DNA of 59,818 nucleotides from Burkholderiales bacterium (GTDB lineage: Bacteria; Pseudomonadota; Gammaproteobacteria; Burkholderiales; Burkholderiaceae_E). The position numbers were made by a program, and so were the translations under genes. Shown here in pieces: positions 52,571-59,818 of the stretch (its first letter is position 1; each line of letters starts with the position of its first letter). The stretch lies in the NCBI GenBank assembly GCA_029977705.1, contig JAPOKJ010000019.1, positions 1 to 59,818 on the forward strand, given 5' to 3'. The notes below the pieces were generated by a model. It was not told the DNA's origin and made no database searches. It saw nothing but the letters and a program-made list of their open reading frames with translations.

Positions 52571-54136
52571 TCAGCGGGCCGCGCCTGCGCGCAGGCGCCA
52601 CCAGCCCAACGCGGCTGAAAACGGCAGCACCGAGCGTGGCTGGTAGGCCACCGACCACAGGCCGCCGTGGCAGGCCTGCGCCATCATCAGCTCGAAGGGA
52701 TGCGCCAGCGCCTGGGCCGGATGCGCGGCACTTTGCGGATGACGCAGGTCATGCACCCACAGGGCGGCCATCAGCGCATTGGTCGTGGCCGGCTCGAAGA
52801 CCTCGACACCGAACAGGTCCGCCCCGGCAAAGCCGGCCTTCAGGGCGGCGTTCTTGACGACCGAGCGGGTGGTCGTCGAGGGTGCGATGTTGAGCGACAC
52901 ATGGCGGCCATGGGCCCGCATCTCCAGTGCCCGCATCTGTTGCAGGCGCTTGGCCAGGGCATAGTTCGGACCCTGCTGGATCACCTGGCAGTCGACCACG
53001 CCATAACGCCGGCCCTGCGGCCCCTGCACCAGCCCCTCGACATTGGGGGCGAACAGGCGTCCGCCCGAGAGCGGCCGCAGCACGGCCTGCATCGCACGGC
53101 TCGCCAGCGGTCGCGTCCGCCAGGCCTGGCAGGCCTGCTGCGCGAGGGCCTCGGGAACGGCAAAGACATCGGTGGGCGTGGCCATCCAGGCAAAGCTGTT
53201 GTGCGGGTGGGACTGGCGCAGGGCCTGTGCGATCCAGTCCATCGCCAGGGTCAGGCGTACATGGCCCTCGCCATCGAGGTAGCCCAGGCTGATCAGGTCA
53301 AAGGGCCTGCCCAGGGCGTGCTGCAGCCGGCACAGCCAGTCCGCCAGCAGCGGAGTGTCCAGCAACAGGTTGGCACCCGCCCCTGACAGGGCCTCGGGAC
53401 CTTGCCCGGCCAGGCCGGCATCACCGCGCTGGGGCGCCCACAGGCGCGCGTTGCCGGCCTGCACCAGTGCGCCGATGCGCTGCCACAACGCGGGCCGCGG
53501 CAGGTCGACGGCGATCAGGTTGGCCCGCCAGCGCGCCAGCCAGGGCAAGGCGCCGGCCTCGCTGCCAGCCCCCAGGAGCACGACGTGGCGATCGGACAGG
53601 TCGAACCAGTGCGGATTCTGTGCGCAGCGATGCAGGGCCTGGGCGGCGCCCGGTTCGATGATGTGGCGTGCCTGCCAGTCATCGATGCGGCGTCGCAAGG
53701 CGTCGCCGCCCAGCAGCTGCCCCCGATAGGGCACCTGCCAGGGCGCAGGCCGGGCATCGCCCTGGCCCTGATACTGGACCTGGTTCAGGGGCGTGCCGAC
53801 CGGTGCACGGGCAAAGGCCTGCTCCAGCGAGCACTCGCCCTCATCGCCGACCCAGCGCATGCCTTGCCAAGCCGCCTGCAATGCCGCCTCGGCGCTGCCC
53901 ACCGCCTGATCGGCGCTGGGCAGGGCGGACTCGACCAGGGCCCTGAAATAGCCCGGGTAGGTCTTGCGCCAGCCCTTGTCGGCGCGCAGCCTGGCAGCCC
54001 GGGCCGGATCGAGCACGTCCAGGGCCGCAGCGACCACGCCGGTGGCCAGCGCCGTGCTGCCGCGCTGGCCCTGCGCGCCCAGGGGCCATTGCAGGCCAAG
54101 GGCGCCCTCTGCTGCTGCTTGCTCGCTTGCCGTCAT
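52571..54136 (-). CDS. Unrecognised 521-residue protein with Rossmann-like segment
   Basis: I do not recognise the family. A stretch at about residues 184-209 (VVLLGAGSEAGALPWLARW, then LIAVDLPRP) looks like a dinucleotide- or SAM-binding Rossmann loop. Conserved-looking parts also include GKTYPGYFRALVE-type sequence near residue 55 and SLNIAPSTTTRSVV near 420. No signal peptide or confident membrane helix is visible. It is a single gene, divergent from the deacetylase gene across 267 bp. Confidence 0.65.
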   Translation of the reverse strand: MTASEQAAAEGALGLQWPLGAQGQRGSTALATGVVAAALDVLDPARAARLRADKGWRKTYPGYFRALVESALPSADQAVGSAEAALQAAWQGMRWVGDEGECSLEQAFARAPVGTPLNQVQYQGQGDARPAPWQVPYRGQLLGGDALRRRIDDWQARHIIEPGAAQALHRCAQNPHWFDLSDRHVVLLGAGSEAGALPWLARWRANLIAVDLPRPALWQRIGALVQAGNARLWAPQRGDAGLAGQGPEALSGAGANLLLDTPLLADWLCRLQHALGRPFDLISLGYLDGEGHVRLTLAMDWIAQALRQSHPHNSFAWMATPTDVFAVPEALAQQACQAWRTRPLASRAMQAVLRPLSGGRLFAPNVEGLVQGPQGRRYGVVDCQVIQQGPNYALAKRLQQMRALEMRAHGRHVSLNIAPSTTTRSVVKNAALKAGFAGADLFGVEVFEPATTNALMAALWVHDLRHPQSAAHPAQALAHPFELMMAQACHGGLWSVAYQPRSVLPFSAALGWWRLRAGAAR

Positions 54137-54403
54137 GATGGCCGGATCGTAACAGCCCGCGGACCAACGGCCGGATCGGGCCGCCCGGCTGCCCCGGGCC
54201 CGGCTCGCGGCGCAGATGACGCAGCGCCCATCCCTGCGGGCTTTGCGTCAAATCAAGAACACCGGCTGCGACAGCACGTAGACTGCAGGAAATGGATCGC
54301 CTTGACGCCGGACCGGGTCGCAGGACCCGGGCCATCGTCAGGGGCGTGCCGCCGAATGCTTTTCGCAAGACATGGCCTGGGGACAAGGCCAGGGAGACTG
54401 CCC
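54137..54403. other. Divergent intergenic region
   Basis: This 267-bp region separates the minus-strand unknown gene from the plus-strand deacetylase gene. It holds a degenerate FNR-like sequence at 54243-54256 (TTGCGTCAAATCAA; two mismatches in one half-site). I find no convincing -35/-10 pair and no coding frame. Confidence 0.5.
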
Positions 54404-55330
54404 GTGCCATCCGCCTACATCACCCATCCCGACTGCAGCCGCCATGAAATGGGCGCCGGTCATCCGGAATGTCCGGAGCGACTGGGCGCGATCAACGACA
54501 TGCTGCTCACCAAGGGCCTGCTCGATTACATGGACCATCGCGATGCCCCGCTGGCCACCGAGGAGCAATTGGGGCGGGCACACTCGGCCCTGTATGTGCG
54601 CGAAATCTTCAGCTGCGCACCAGCCCAGGGCTATCACCACGTCGATCCCGATACCAGCATGAACCCGCACACCCTCAAAGCGGCGCTGCGGGCGGCCGGG
54701 GCCGCCATCGAAGCCACCGACCTGGTCATCGGCGGACAGGCCGACAATGCCTTCTGCGCCATCCGCCCGCCCGGCCACCACGCCGAGCATCACGCGGCGA
54801 TGGGTTTCTGCTTCTTCAACAATGTGGCCGTTGCGATCCGCCATGCGCTCGATGTGCACGGGCTCAAGCGTGTGGCGCTGATCGACTTCGATGTGCATCA
54901 CGGCAATGGCAGCGAGGACATCTTCAAGGATGACGAGCGCGTGCTGATGTGCTCGATCTTCGAGCGCGGTCTCTACCCTTTCTCGGGCGATGACGCGAAG
55001 GGTCCCAACATGTGTAACATCGGACTGCCCGCGCGCTCGCGCGGCGACAAGTTCCGCGAGGCGGTCAGCCAGCAATGGTTGCCCGCCCTCGAACGTTTTG
55101 AACCCGAGATGCTGTTCATCTCGGCAGGTTTCGACGCCCACCGCGAAGACGACATGGGCAACCTCGGTTTTGTCGAGGCAGATTATGAATGGGCCACCCG
55201 GCAGTTGATGGATGTGGCCCGCAGGCATTGCAAGGGACGTATCGTCTCTTGCCTGGAGGGGGGATACGAGCTCAGTGCCCTGGCACGGAGCGTGACCGCA
55301 CACGTCAAGGTGCTGATCGGAGCCGACTGA
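54404..55330 (+). CDS. Histone deacetylase-family deacetylase
   Basis: This is a 308-residue zinc hydrolase of the HDAC / acetylpolyamine amidohydrolase superfamily. Zinc and active-site motifs are PPGHHAEHHAAMGFCFFNN (His pair), IDFDVHHGNGSED (Asp and His ligands) and SAGFDAHREDDMGN (Asp ligand). The start is GTG at 54404 with an AGGGAGA ribosome-binding site; an upstream ATG (54356) adds 16 residues. It is followed by a Pat-like acyltransferase after 44 bp, so the two may add and remove acyl groups on the same targets. Confidence 0.92.
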   Translation: MPSAYITHPDCSRHEMGAGHPECPERLGAINDMLLTKGLLDYMDHRDAPLATEEQLGRAHSALYVREIFSCAPAQGYHHVDPDTSMNPHTLKAALRAAGAAIEATDLVIGGQADNAFCAIRPPGHHAEHHAAMGFCFFNNVAVAIRHALDVHGLKRVALIDFDVHHGNGSEDIFKDDERVLMCSIFERGLYPFSGDDAKGPNMCNIGLPARSRGDKFREAVSQQWLPALERFEPEMLFISAGFDAHREDDMGNLGFVEADYEWATRQLMDVARRHCKGRIVSCLEGGYELSALARSVTAHVKVLIGAD

Positions 55331-55374
55331 GGCGCGCCCGCAAGGCAGCCCAGGGCTCAAGCCTTCCCGGTTTC

Positions 55375-58062
55375 ATGGACAAGCATTACCTCAACCCGCT
55401 CTTTTCCCCCGATACCATCGTTGTGCTGGCCGGCAACCCGTCCGATCAGGCCGGCCAGACGGCGCAGGCACGCCTGCTTCAGGACGCCCTGCGCGCCCAG
55501 CGCTTCAAGGGCACACTGGTCTTTCTCGACACCCACACCACCGGAACGCTGGCCGATCTGGCCCAGACCACGGCCGACCTGGCGCTGATCGCCCTGCCCG
55601 CCCAGGAACTGGCTGCCGCGCTGGAAGTGGCGGCGCGCATCAAGTGCAAGGCCGCGGTGATCCTCTCGAGCGGCATCGCCGCCGAACAGGCCGCCGAGCT
55701 GGGCCGGATCGCCCGGCGCGAGAACATCCACCTGCTCGGGCCCAACTGCCAGGGGTTCCAGCGGCCCCTGCTGGCACTGAACGCCAGCACCGCCGGGCCG
55801 CTGGCGGCCCCCGGGTCGCTGGCCCTGGTGTCGCAATCCGGCGCGCTGACCGCCTCGATCCTGGACTGGGCGGGCAACAATGCGGTGGGCTTCTCGGCCG
55901 TGATTTCGCTGGGGCCCAACACCTGTGTCGACATTGCCCAGGTGCTTGACTTTCTGGCCAATGATCCGAAGACGCACAGCATCGTGGTCTACCTGGAAGG
56001 CATCGTCAATGCGCGTCGCTTCATGAGCGCCCTGCGCATGGCGGCCAATGCCAAACCCGTGGTGGTCCTCAAGTCGGGACGCAAGCCGGCCGGCAATGCG
56101 GCGGCACTGACCCACAGCGGCGCCATCGTGGGCAGCGACGAGGTCTTTGACGCCGCGCTGCGGCGCGCCGGCGCCGTGCGGGTGCGCTCCTTCGTCGAGT
56201 TGTTCTCGGCGGCCATGTGCCTGGCCTCGCGCTACCGGCCGGTGGGCCGCCGGCTGGCGATCGTCACCAATGGCGGCGGGCCCGGCGTGCTGGCGGCCGA
56301 CTGGGTCAACGAGATCCTGCTGCATCTGGGCCGGCTCTCGCCCGAGAGCGCCGCGGCGCTGCGTCCGCAACTGGGACCGCAGGCCTCGCTGCGCGATCTG
56401 ATCGACCTGGGTGAGGATGCCAGCCCGGCCCAGTTCCGGCTGGCCATCGAGGCGGCCGGGCAGGACGGTGCGATCGACGGCGTGCTGGCCATCTACTCGC
56501 CCAAGACGGGGGGCAACGCCGCCGAGGTGGCGCAGGTGATGGCCGAGGTCAAGACGCACTTTCCCAAACCGCTGCTCTCCTGCTGGATGGGCGGCGAGTC
56601 GATGGAGACCGCCCGCCAGATCCTGAACCAGGCCCTGATCCCGACCTTCCGCACACCGGAGGCCGCGGTGGGCGCCTTCGGCAACATCGCCTCGTTCTAC
56701 CAGAACCAGCAATTGCTGCAGCAGACGCCGCCGCCGCTGACCCTGCTGGCCAAGCCCGACATCGAAGGCGCACGCCTGGTCATCGAGAGCGTGCTGGCCG
56801 AGCGCCGCCAGGTGCTCACCGAGATGGAATCCAAGACCCTGCTGTCGGCCTTCCACATTCCGGTGACCAAGACCATGCTGGCACGCAATGCCACCGAGGC
56901 GATGATGATCGCCACCCAGCTGGGCTATCCGGTGGCGCTGAAGATCGACTCGCCCGATGTCAGCCACAAGTCGGATGTGCTCGGGGTGGCCCTGAACATC
57001 ATGAATGCACTGGGCGTGCGCGACACCTACAACGACATGGTGCAAAGGGTCGGCAGCCTGGCGCCGCAGGCCCGCATCAACGGGGTCACGATCCAGAAGA
57101 TGGCCCCGACCCGGCGCGCACGCGAGCTGTACATCGGACTGGTCACCGACCAGCCCTTCGGCCCGGTGATCGCCTTCGGTGCCGGGGGCACGATGATCGA
57201 ACTGATCAATGATCGCGCGATGGAATTGCCGCCGCTCAACCAGTTCCTGGCGCGGCGCCTGATCGAACGCGCACGGGTGGCCGAGACCCTGGGCGCCTGG
57301 CGCGGTGCACCGGCTGCCAACCTGGATGCCCTGGAGCAGATCCTGCTGCGCGTCTCCGAGATGGTCTGCGAGCTGCCGCAGCTGCGCGAGATGGACATCA
57401 ATCCGGTCATCATCGATGAGAACGGTGCGGTGGCGGTCGATGCGCGCATCGTCATCGACAATGCGCCGCACGCCCTGAGCGCCGCCAACCAGTACAACCA
57501 CCTCTCGATCCTGCCCTATCCGGCCCGCTACGAACAGAACTGGCCCCTGCGCGGTGGCGGCGAGTACACGGTGCGTCCGATCCATCCCGACGATGCCCAG
57601 ATGCTGCAGGCCATGGTGCAGGACCTGTCACCCGAGAGCCGGTACTTCCGCTTCGTGTCGGGCCTGACCGAATTGCCCTCCAACATGCTGGCGCGCTTCA
57701 CCCTGATCGACTACGACCGGGAGATGGCCCTGGTGGCAGTGGTCCGTGAACGGCGCAGCGCGGAGGACGGCAGCTTCAGCGACAGCGAGCGCATCGTCGG
57801 CGTGGCCCGTTACATCACCAATCCCGACCAGTCGAGCTGCGAATTCGCCCTCGTGGTGGCCGACAAGTTCGCCGGCAAGGGGCTGGGGTCGAGGCTGATG
57901 CTCAGCATCATGGATGTGGCCCGCGAGAAGGGCCTGGCCGAGATCGAGGGACTGGTGCTGAGCAACAACCCGGGCATGCTCAAGCTGATGAAACACCTGG
58001 GCTTCAGCATCAAGCCCTATGCCGATGATCCCGACTTCAGGCTGGTGACCCACCCGCTCTGA
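55375..58062 (+). CDS. ADP-forming acyl-CoA synthetase/GNAT fusion (Pat-like)
   Basis: This is an 895-residue fusion protein. The N-terminal part is an ADP-forming acyl-CoA synthetase: CoA-binding domain at about residues 10-100, ligase domain to about 460, and ATP-grasp domain to about 700. The C-terminal part (about 725-895) is a GNAT acetyltransferase with VADKFAGKGLGSRLML. The plan equals the Pat/PatZ lysine acetyltransferase. In active ADP-forming synthetases a phospho-His lies in a sHTGA motif; here the matching stretch is ALTHSGAIVGSD, with His247 kept. Whether the ligase half is active is open. Confidence 0.88.
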   Translation: MDKHYLNPLFSPDTIVVLAGNPSDQAGQTAQARLLQDALRAQRFKGTLVFLDTHTTGTLADLAQTTADLALIALPAQELAAALEVAARIKCKAAVILSSGIAAEQAAELGRIARRENIHLLGPNCQGFQRPLLALNASTAGPLAAPGSLALVSQSGALTASILDWAGNNAVGFSAVISLGPNTCVDIAQVLDFLANDPKTHSIVVYLEGIVNARRFMSALRMAANAKPVVVLKSGRKPAGNAAALTHSGAIVGSDEVFDAALRRAGAVRVRSFVELFSAAMCLASRYRPVGRRLAIVTNGGGPGVLAADWVNEILLHLGRLSPESAAALRPQLGPQASLRDLIDLGEDASPAQFRLAIEAAGQDGAIDGVLAIYSPKTGGNAAEVAQVMAEVKTHFPKPLLSCWMGGESMETARQILNQALIPTFRTPEAAVGAFGNIASFYQNQQLLQQTPPPLTLLAKPDIEGARLVIESVLAERRQVLTEMESKTLLSAFHIPVTKTMLARNATEAMMIATQLGYPVALKIDSPDVSHKSDVLGVALNIMNALGVRDTYNDMVQRVGSLAPQARINGVTIQKMAPTRRARELYIGLVTDQPFGPVIAFGAGGTMIELINDRAMELPPLNQFLARRLIERARVAETLGAWRGAPAANLDALEQILLRVSEMVCELPQLREMDINPVIIDENGAVAVDARIVIDNAPHALSAANQYNHLSILPYPARYEQNWPLRGGGEYTVRPIHPDDAQMLQAMVQDLSPESRYFRFVSGLTELPSNMLARFTLIDYDREMALVAVVRERRSAEDGSFSDSERIVGVARYITNPDQSSCEFALVVADKFAGKGLGSRLMLSIMDVAREKGLAEIEGLVLSNNPGMLKLMKHLGFSIKPYADDPDFRLVTHPL

Positions 58063-58088
58063 GCAGCGTCACCCCGGGCCTGCAACGG

Positions 58089-58104
58089 CGCCGGGGCCCC
58101 GGCG
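58089..58104. terminator. Perfect GC palindrome between convergent genes
   Basis: CGCCGGGGCCCCGGCG is a perfect 16-bp palindrome in the gap between the converging Pat-like and MetE-like genes. It can form a hairpin on both strands. No T-run follows, so it is only a candidate bidirectional terminator. Confidence 0.35.
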
Positions 58105-58105
58105 A

Positions 58106-59236
58106 TCAGCCGCCCCAGACGTCCTGGGCCGTCTCGATCACCAGCCGCAGCTTGTCGCGTTGCGCCTGCACCGCGATGTTGTTGCCATGGACCGTGCTGG
58201 AGAAGCCGCACTGGGGGGACAGCGCCAACTGGTCGAGCGGCGCGTAGCGGGCCGCCTCCTCGATGCGGCGCTTCAGGTCGTCCTTGCTCTCGAGCTGCCC
58301 CAGCTTGGTGGTGACCAGGCCGAGCACGACGATCTTGCCCTTGGGCAGATGACGCAGCGGCTTGAAATCGCCCGAGCGGGCGTCGTCATACTCGAGGAAA
58401 TAGGCATCGACATTCATCTCGGTGAGCAGCGCCTGCGCCACCGGCTCGTAGCTGCCCTGGGCGGCCCAGGTGCTCTTGAAGTTGCCGCGGCACAGGTGCA
58501 CCGCCAGGGTCATGCCGGCCGGCTTTTGCGCCGCCACCTTGTTGATGAAGGCCGCGTAGCGGTGCGGCAGTTCGTCGGGATCGTCACCACGGGCACGCGC
58601 CGCCTCACGCATCTTGTCATCGCACAGATAGGCCAGGTTGGTGTCATCCATCTGCACATAGGTGCAGCCGGCCGCCGCCAGGCTGCGCAATTCGTCGCCA
58701 TAGGCCTGCGCCACATCGTCATAAAAGGCCGGATCCAGCGAGGGGTAGTGCTGCTTGCTGATGCCGGCCCGGCCGCCGCGAAAATGCAGCATGGTCGGGG
58801 ACGGGATGGTGACCTTGGCGGTGACGCCCGGGGCCGGCTTGATGCAGCCTTTCAGGTATTCGAAATCGGCGCGCTGGATGTCCTTGACGTGTCGCACCTT
58901 GTCGACGACACGGATCACCGGCGGGGCCAGTTCCTCGCTGCCATCGGGCTTGCGGATGGTCACCGGAATGTCGGTCTTGACACCGCCCAGCTGCTCGAGA
59001 AAATCGATATGGAAATACGTACGACGGAACTCGCCATCGGTAATGCTCTTGAGTCCCACCTCCTGCTGGAAGGCCACGATCTCGGCGATGGCCTTGTCCT
59101 CGACCAGGCGCAGCTGGGCCGCATCGATCTTGCCGGCATCGCGCTGGGCACGGGCCTCGAGCAGGTACTGGGGACGAAGGAAGCTGCCCACATGGTCGTA
59201 GCGGGCAGGCAGTTTGAGTGCGGTGTCGGTGCTCAT
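58106..59236 (-). CDS. MetE-like cobalamin-independent methyltransferase (short form)
   Basis: This is a 376-residue member of the cobalamin-independent methionine synthase superfamily, about half the length of full MetE. It matches the C-terminal catalytic barrel. Likely zinc ligands are the His and Cys in LAVHLCRGNF, a Glu in YFLEYDDAR, and the Cys in ALSPQCGFSS. The substrate is uncertain, because short MetE-like proteins lack the folate-binding N-terminal barrel. ATG 59236 has a GGAG ribosome-binding site; a perfect palindrome lies 21 bp upstream. Confidence 0.85.
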   Translation of the reverse strand: MSTDTALKLPARYDHVGSFLRPQYLLEARAQRDAGKIDAAQLRLVEDKAIAEIVAFQQEVGLKSITDGEFRRTYFHIDFLEQLGGVKTDIPVTIRKPDGSEELAPPVIRVVDKVRHVKDIQRADFEYLKGCIKPAPGVTAKVTIPSPTMLHFRGGRAGISKQHYPSLDPAFYDDVAQAYGDELRSLAAAGCTYVQMDDTNLAYLCDDKMREAARARGDDPDELPHRYAAFINKVAAQKPAGMTLAVHLCRGNFKSTWAAQGSYEPVAQALLTEMNVDAYFLEYDDARSGDFKPLRHLPKGKIVVLGLVTTKLGQLESKDDLKRRIEEAARYAPLDQLALSPQCGFSSTVHGNNIAVQAQRDKLRLVIETAQDVWGG

Positions 59237-59256
59237 CGTGTTTTCTCCGTAGACCT

Positions 59257-59272
59257 GCATTGTAGACAATGC
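59257..59272. promoter_or_regulatory. Palindromic operator upstream of MetE-like gene
   Basis: Perfect 7-bp arms (GCATTGT and ACAATGC) flank a 2-base centre. The minus-strand core ATTGTCTACAAT resembles GntR/FadR-type sites, and its TACAAT could be the -10 of the MetE-like gene. A repressor here would cover that promoter. Confidence 0.5.
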
Positions 59273-59315
59273 GAGCGGGCGGACTTCCGTCATTGCCGGC
59301 AGCCCGGACGGGCTG

Positions 59316-59332
59316 TTACAAAAGAGCTGTAA
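59316..59332. promoter_or_regulatory. Inverted repeat upstream of the His-rich protein gene
   Basis: TTACA and TGTAA are separated by 7 bases, 77 bp before the start codon. The pattern resembles sites of OmpR-type or metal-sensing response regulators, but the assignment is weak. Confidence 0.3.
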
Positions 59333-59408
59333 GCAAACGTTTCCGCGCTTGCATCGCCTCAGGCCGCTGCGCACACTGGCCCGACACAGAACCGCGTTGG
59401 ATACCCAA

Positions 59409-59818
59409 ATGAACCCGAACCCAGCCCCCACGAGCCCTCGATCGTCCGAGGCGTCCCCGCGCCGCGCCGCTGTCCCAGGCCACGCCGCAACGGGCCTGGT
59501 TGCCGTGCGCCTCCTTGCAGTGAGCCTGTTCGCATGCAGCCTTTTCGCATGGAGCCTGCCCGGCACGGTGCAGGCGCAGACCGTGCTCTCTACCGGGCAT
59601 GCGGCAGCGCCCCCTGGCAGCATGGCAGCGGGACATCCCGGCCCGCATGGTCATCACCATGGCCACGGGCACCCCCATGGCCCTCCTGCTTCCACCGGCA
59701 TCTACGCCCCGCCACCGCGGGTGCTTTACTCGGCCCCGCCGGTGCTCGTCACCCCGCCGGCGGCCTATTACGTGCCGCCCCCTGCGGTGTACTACAACCC
59801 CGCACCTTACGGGGTACC
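59409..59818 (+). CDS. Exported His/Pro/Tyr-rich protein, 3' end outside window
   Basis: This open frame starts at ATG 59409 and runs in frame to the end of the window, so the protein is incomplete. A basic start with SPRRAAVPGH is followed by a hydrophobic stretch (LVAVRLLAVSLFACSLFAWSL) and AQA-like cleavage context near TVQAQ, so it is probably secreted. Next comes a His-rich segment (HPGPHGHHHGHGHPHG) and then Pro/Tyr-rich repeats such as YYVPPPAVYYN. The His-rich part could bind metal ions. I do not recognise the family. Confidence 0.7.
   Translation, partial: MNPNPAPTSPRSSEASPRRAAVPGHAATGLVAVRLLAVSLFACSLFAWSLPGTVQAQTVLSTGHAAAPPGSMAAGHPGPHGHHHGHGHPHGPPASTGIYAPPPRVLYSAPPVLVTPPAAYYVPPPAVYYNPAPYGV

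Noticed and set aside
54243-54256. Third FNR-like box (TTGCGTCAAATCAA)
   Set aside because: Two mismatches in one half-site and no matching promoter elements; kept only as a note in the intergenic entry.
1-59818. CRISPR array, insertion sequence, prophage, attachment site or RNA gene
   Set aside because: No spaced direct repeats, transposase or integrase motifs, or tRNA/rRNA-like sequence were seen. A tool such as tRNAscan-SE or ISfinder search would settle this; a hit would overturn it.

Overview
The window is GC-rich, gene-dense chromosomal DNA of a betaproteobacterium, most likely order Burkholderiales. This rests on the gene order gpmA / rhodanese-grxC-secB-gpsA-LOG / trmL / bioC-comF / DUF2244-coxB-coxA-small assembly protein-ctaG-DUF2970-coxC / DUF2909 / SURF1-ctaA-ctaB-SCO1, on an ATG-dominated start set with occasional TTG and GTG starts, and on the absence of insertion sequences, prophage or CRISPR. 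No tRNA or rRNA gene is visible, and no stretch over 300 bp lacks a gene.

Layout. (1) 1-1541: end of a tonB-exbB-exbD energy-transduction operon. (2) 1586-6391, minus: a compact operon apt, hslR, a degenerate histidine phosphatase, mtnA, a FucA-type aldolase and a VanZ-like membrane protein. apt, mtnA and the aldolase look like parts of a 5-deoxypentose / methylthioribose salvage (DHAP-shunt-like) route. (3) 6449-8846, plus: MaoC, GST, cupin and SDR genes. (4) 8876-13475, minus: an exported DUF1501/DUF1800 pair and an amidase. (5) 13609-18449: gpmA, then the rhodanese-grxC-secB-SH3-gpsA-LOG operon, convergent with a trmL carrying a repeat-rich tail. (6) 18528-28281, minus: a complete caa3-type cytochrome c oxidase locus (subunits I-III, with a cytochrome c domain fused to subunit II) with heme A synthesis and copper-insertion genes. 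An FNR/Anr-like box lies just downstream of its predicted -10. (7) 28369-34430: BioC-like, ComF, a three-part DUF2157-DUF4401-GDYXXLXY fusion, a DMT transporter and a DsbA-fold isomerase.

(8) 34441-47607 is the main catabolic island. A flavoprotein oxygenase-like gene, a FadB-type hydratase/dehydrogenase, a thiolase and an acyl-CoA dehydrogenase are followed, after a strong hairpin, by a zinc alcohol dehydrogenase, an SDR and a lipoprotein sulfatase. Then comes a divergent MarR/badR-like regulator with a clear inverted-repeat operator controlling badH, badI and aliB homologues. Those three enzymes act on cyclohexanecarboxyl-CoA derivatives and open the ring to pimelyl-CoA, which the upstream beta-oxidation genes could shorten further. 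The CoA ligase (aliA) and ring hydratase (badK) of the known pathway are not in the window.

(9) 47627-59818: an overlapping DMT transporter-Dus-hydrolase operon, another DMT transporter, NnrU, a DUF465 gene with a perfect FNR-type box at about -61.5, an unrecognised 521-residue protein, an HDAC-type deacetylase followed by a Pat-like CoA-ligase/GNAT protein (possible acetylation eraser and writer), a MetE-like methyltransferase, and the start of an exported His/Pro-rich protein that runs off the window.
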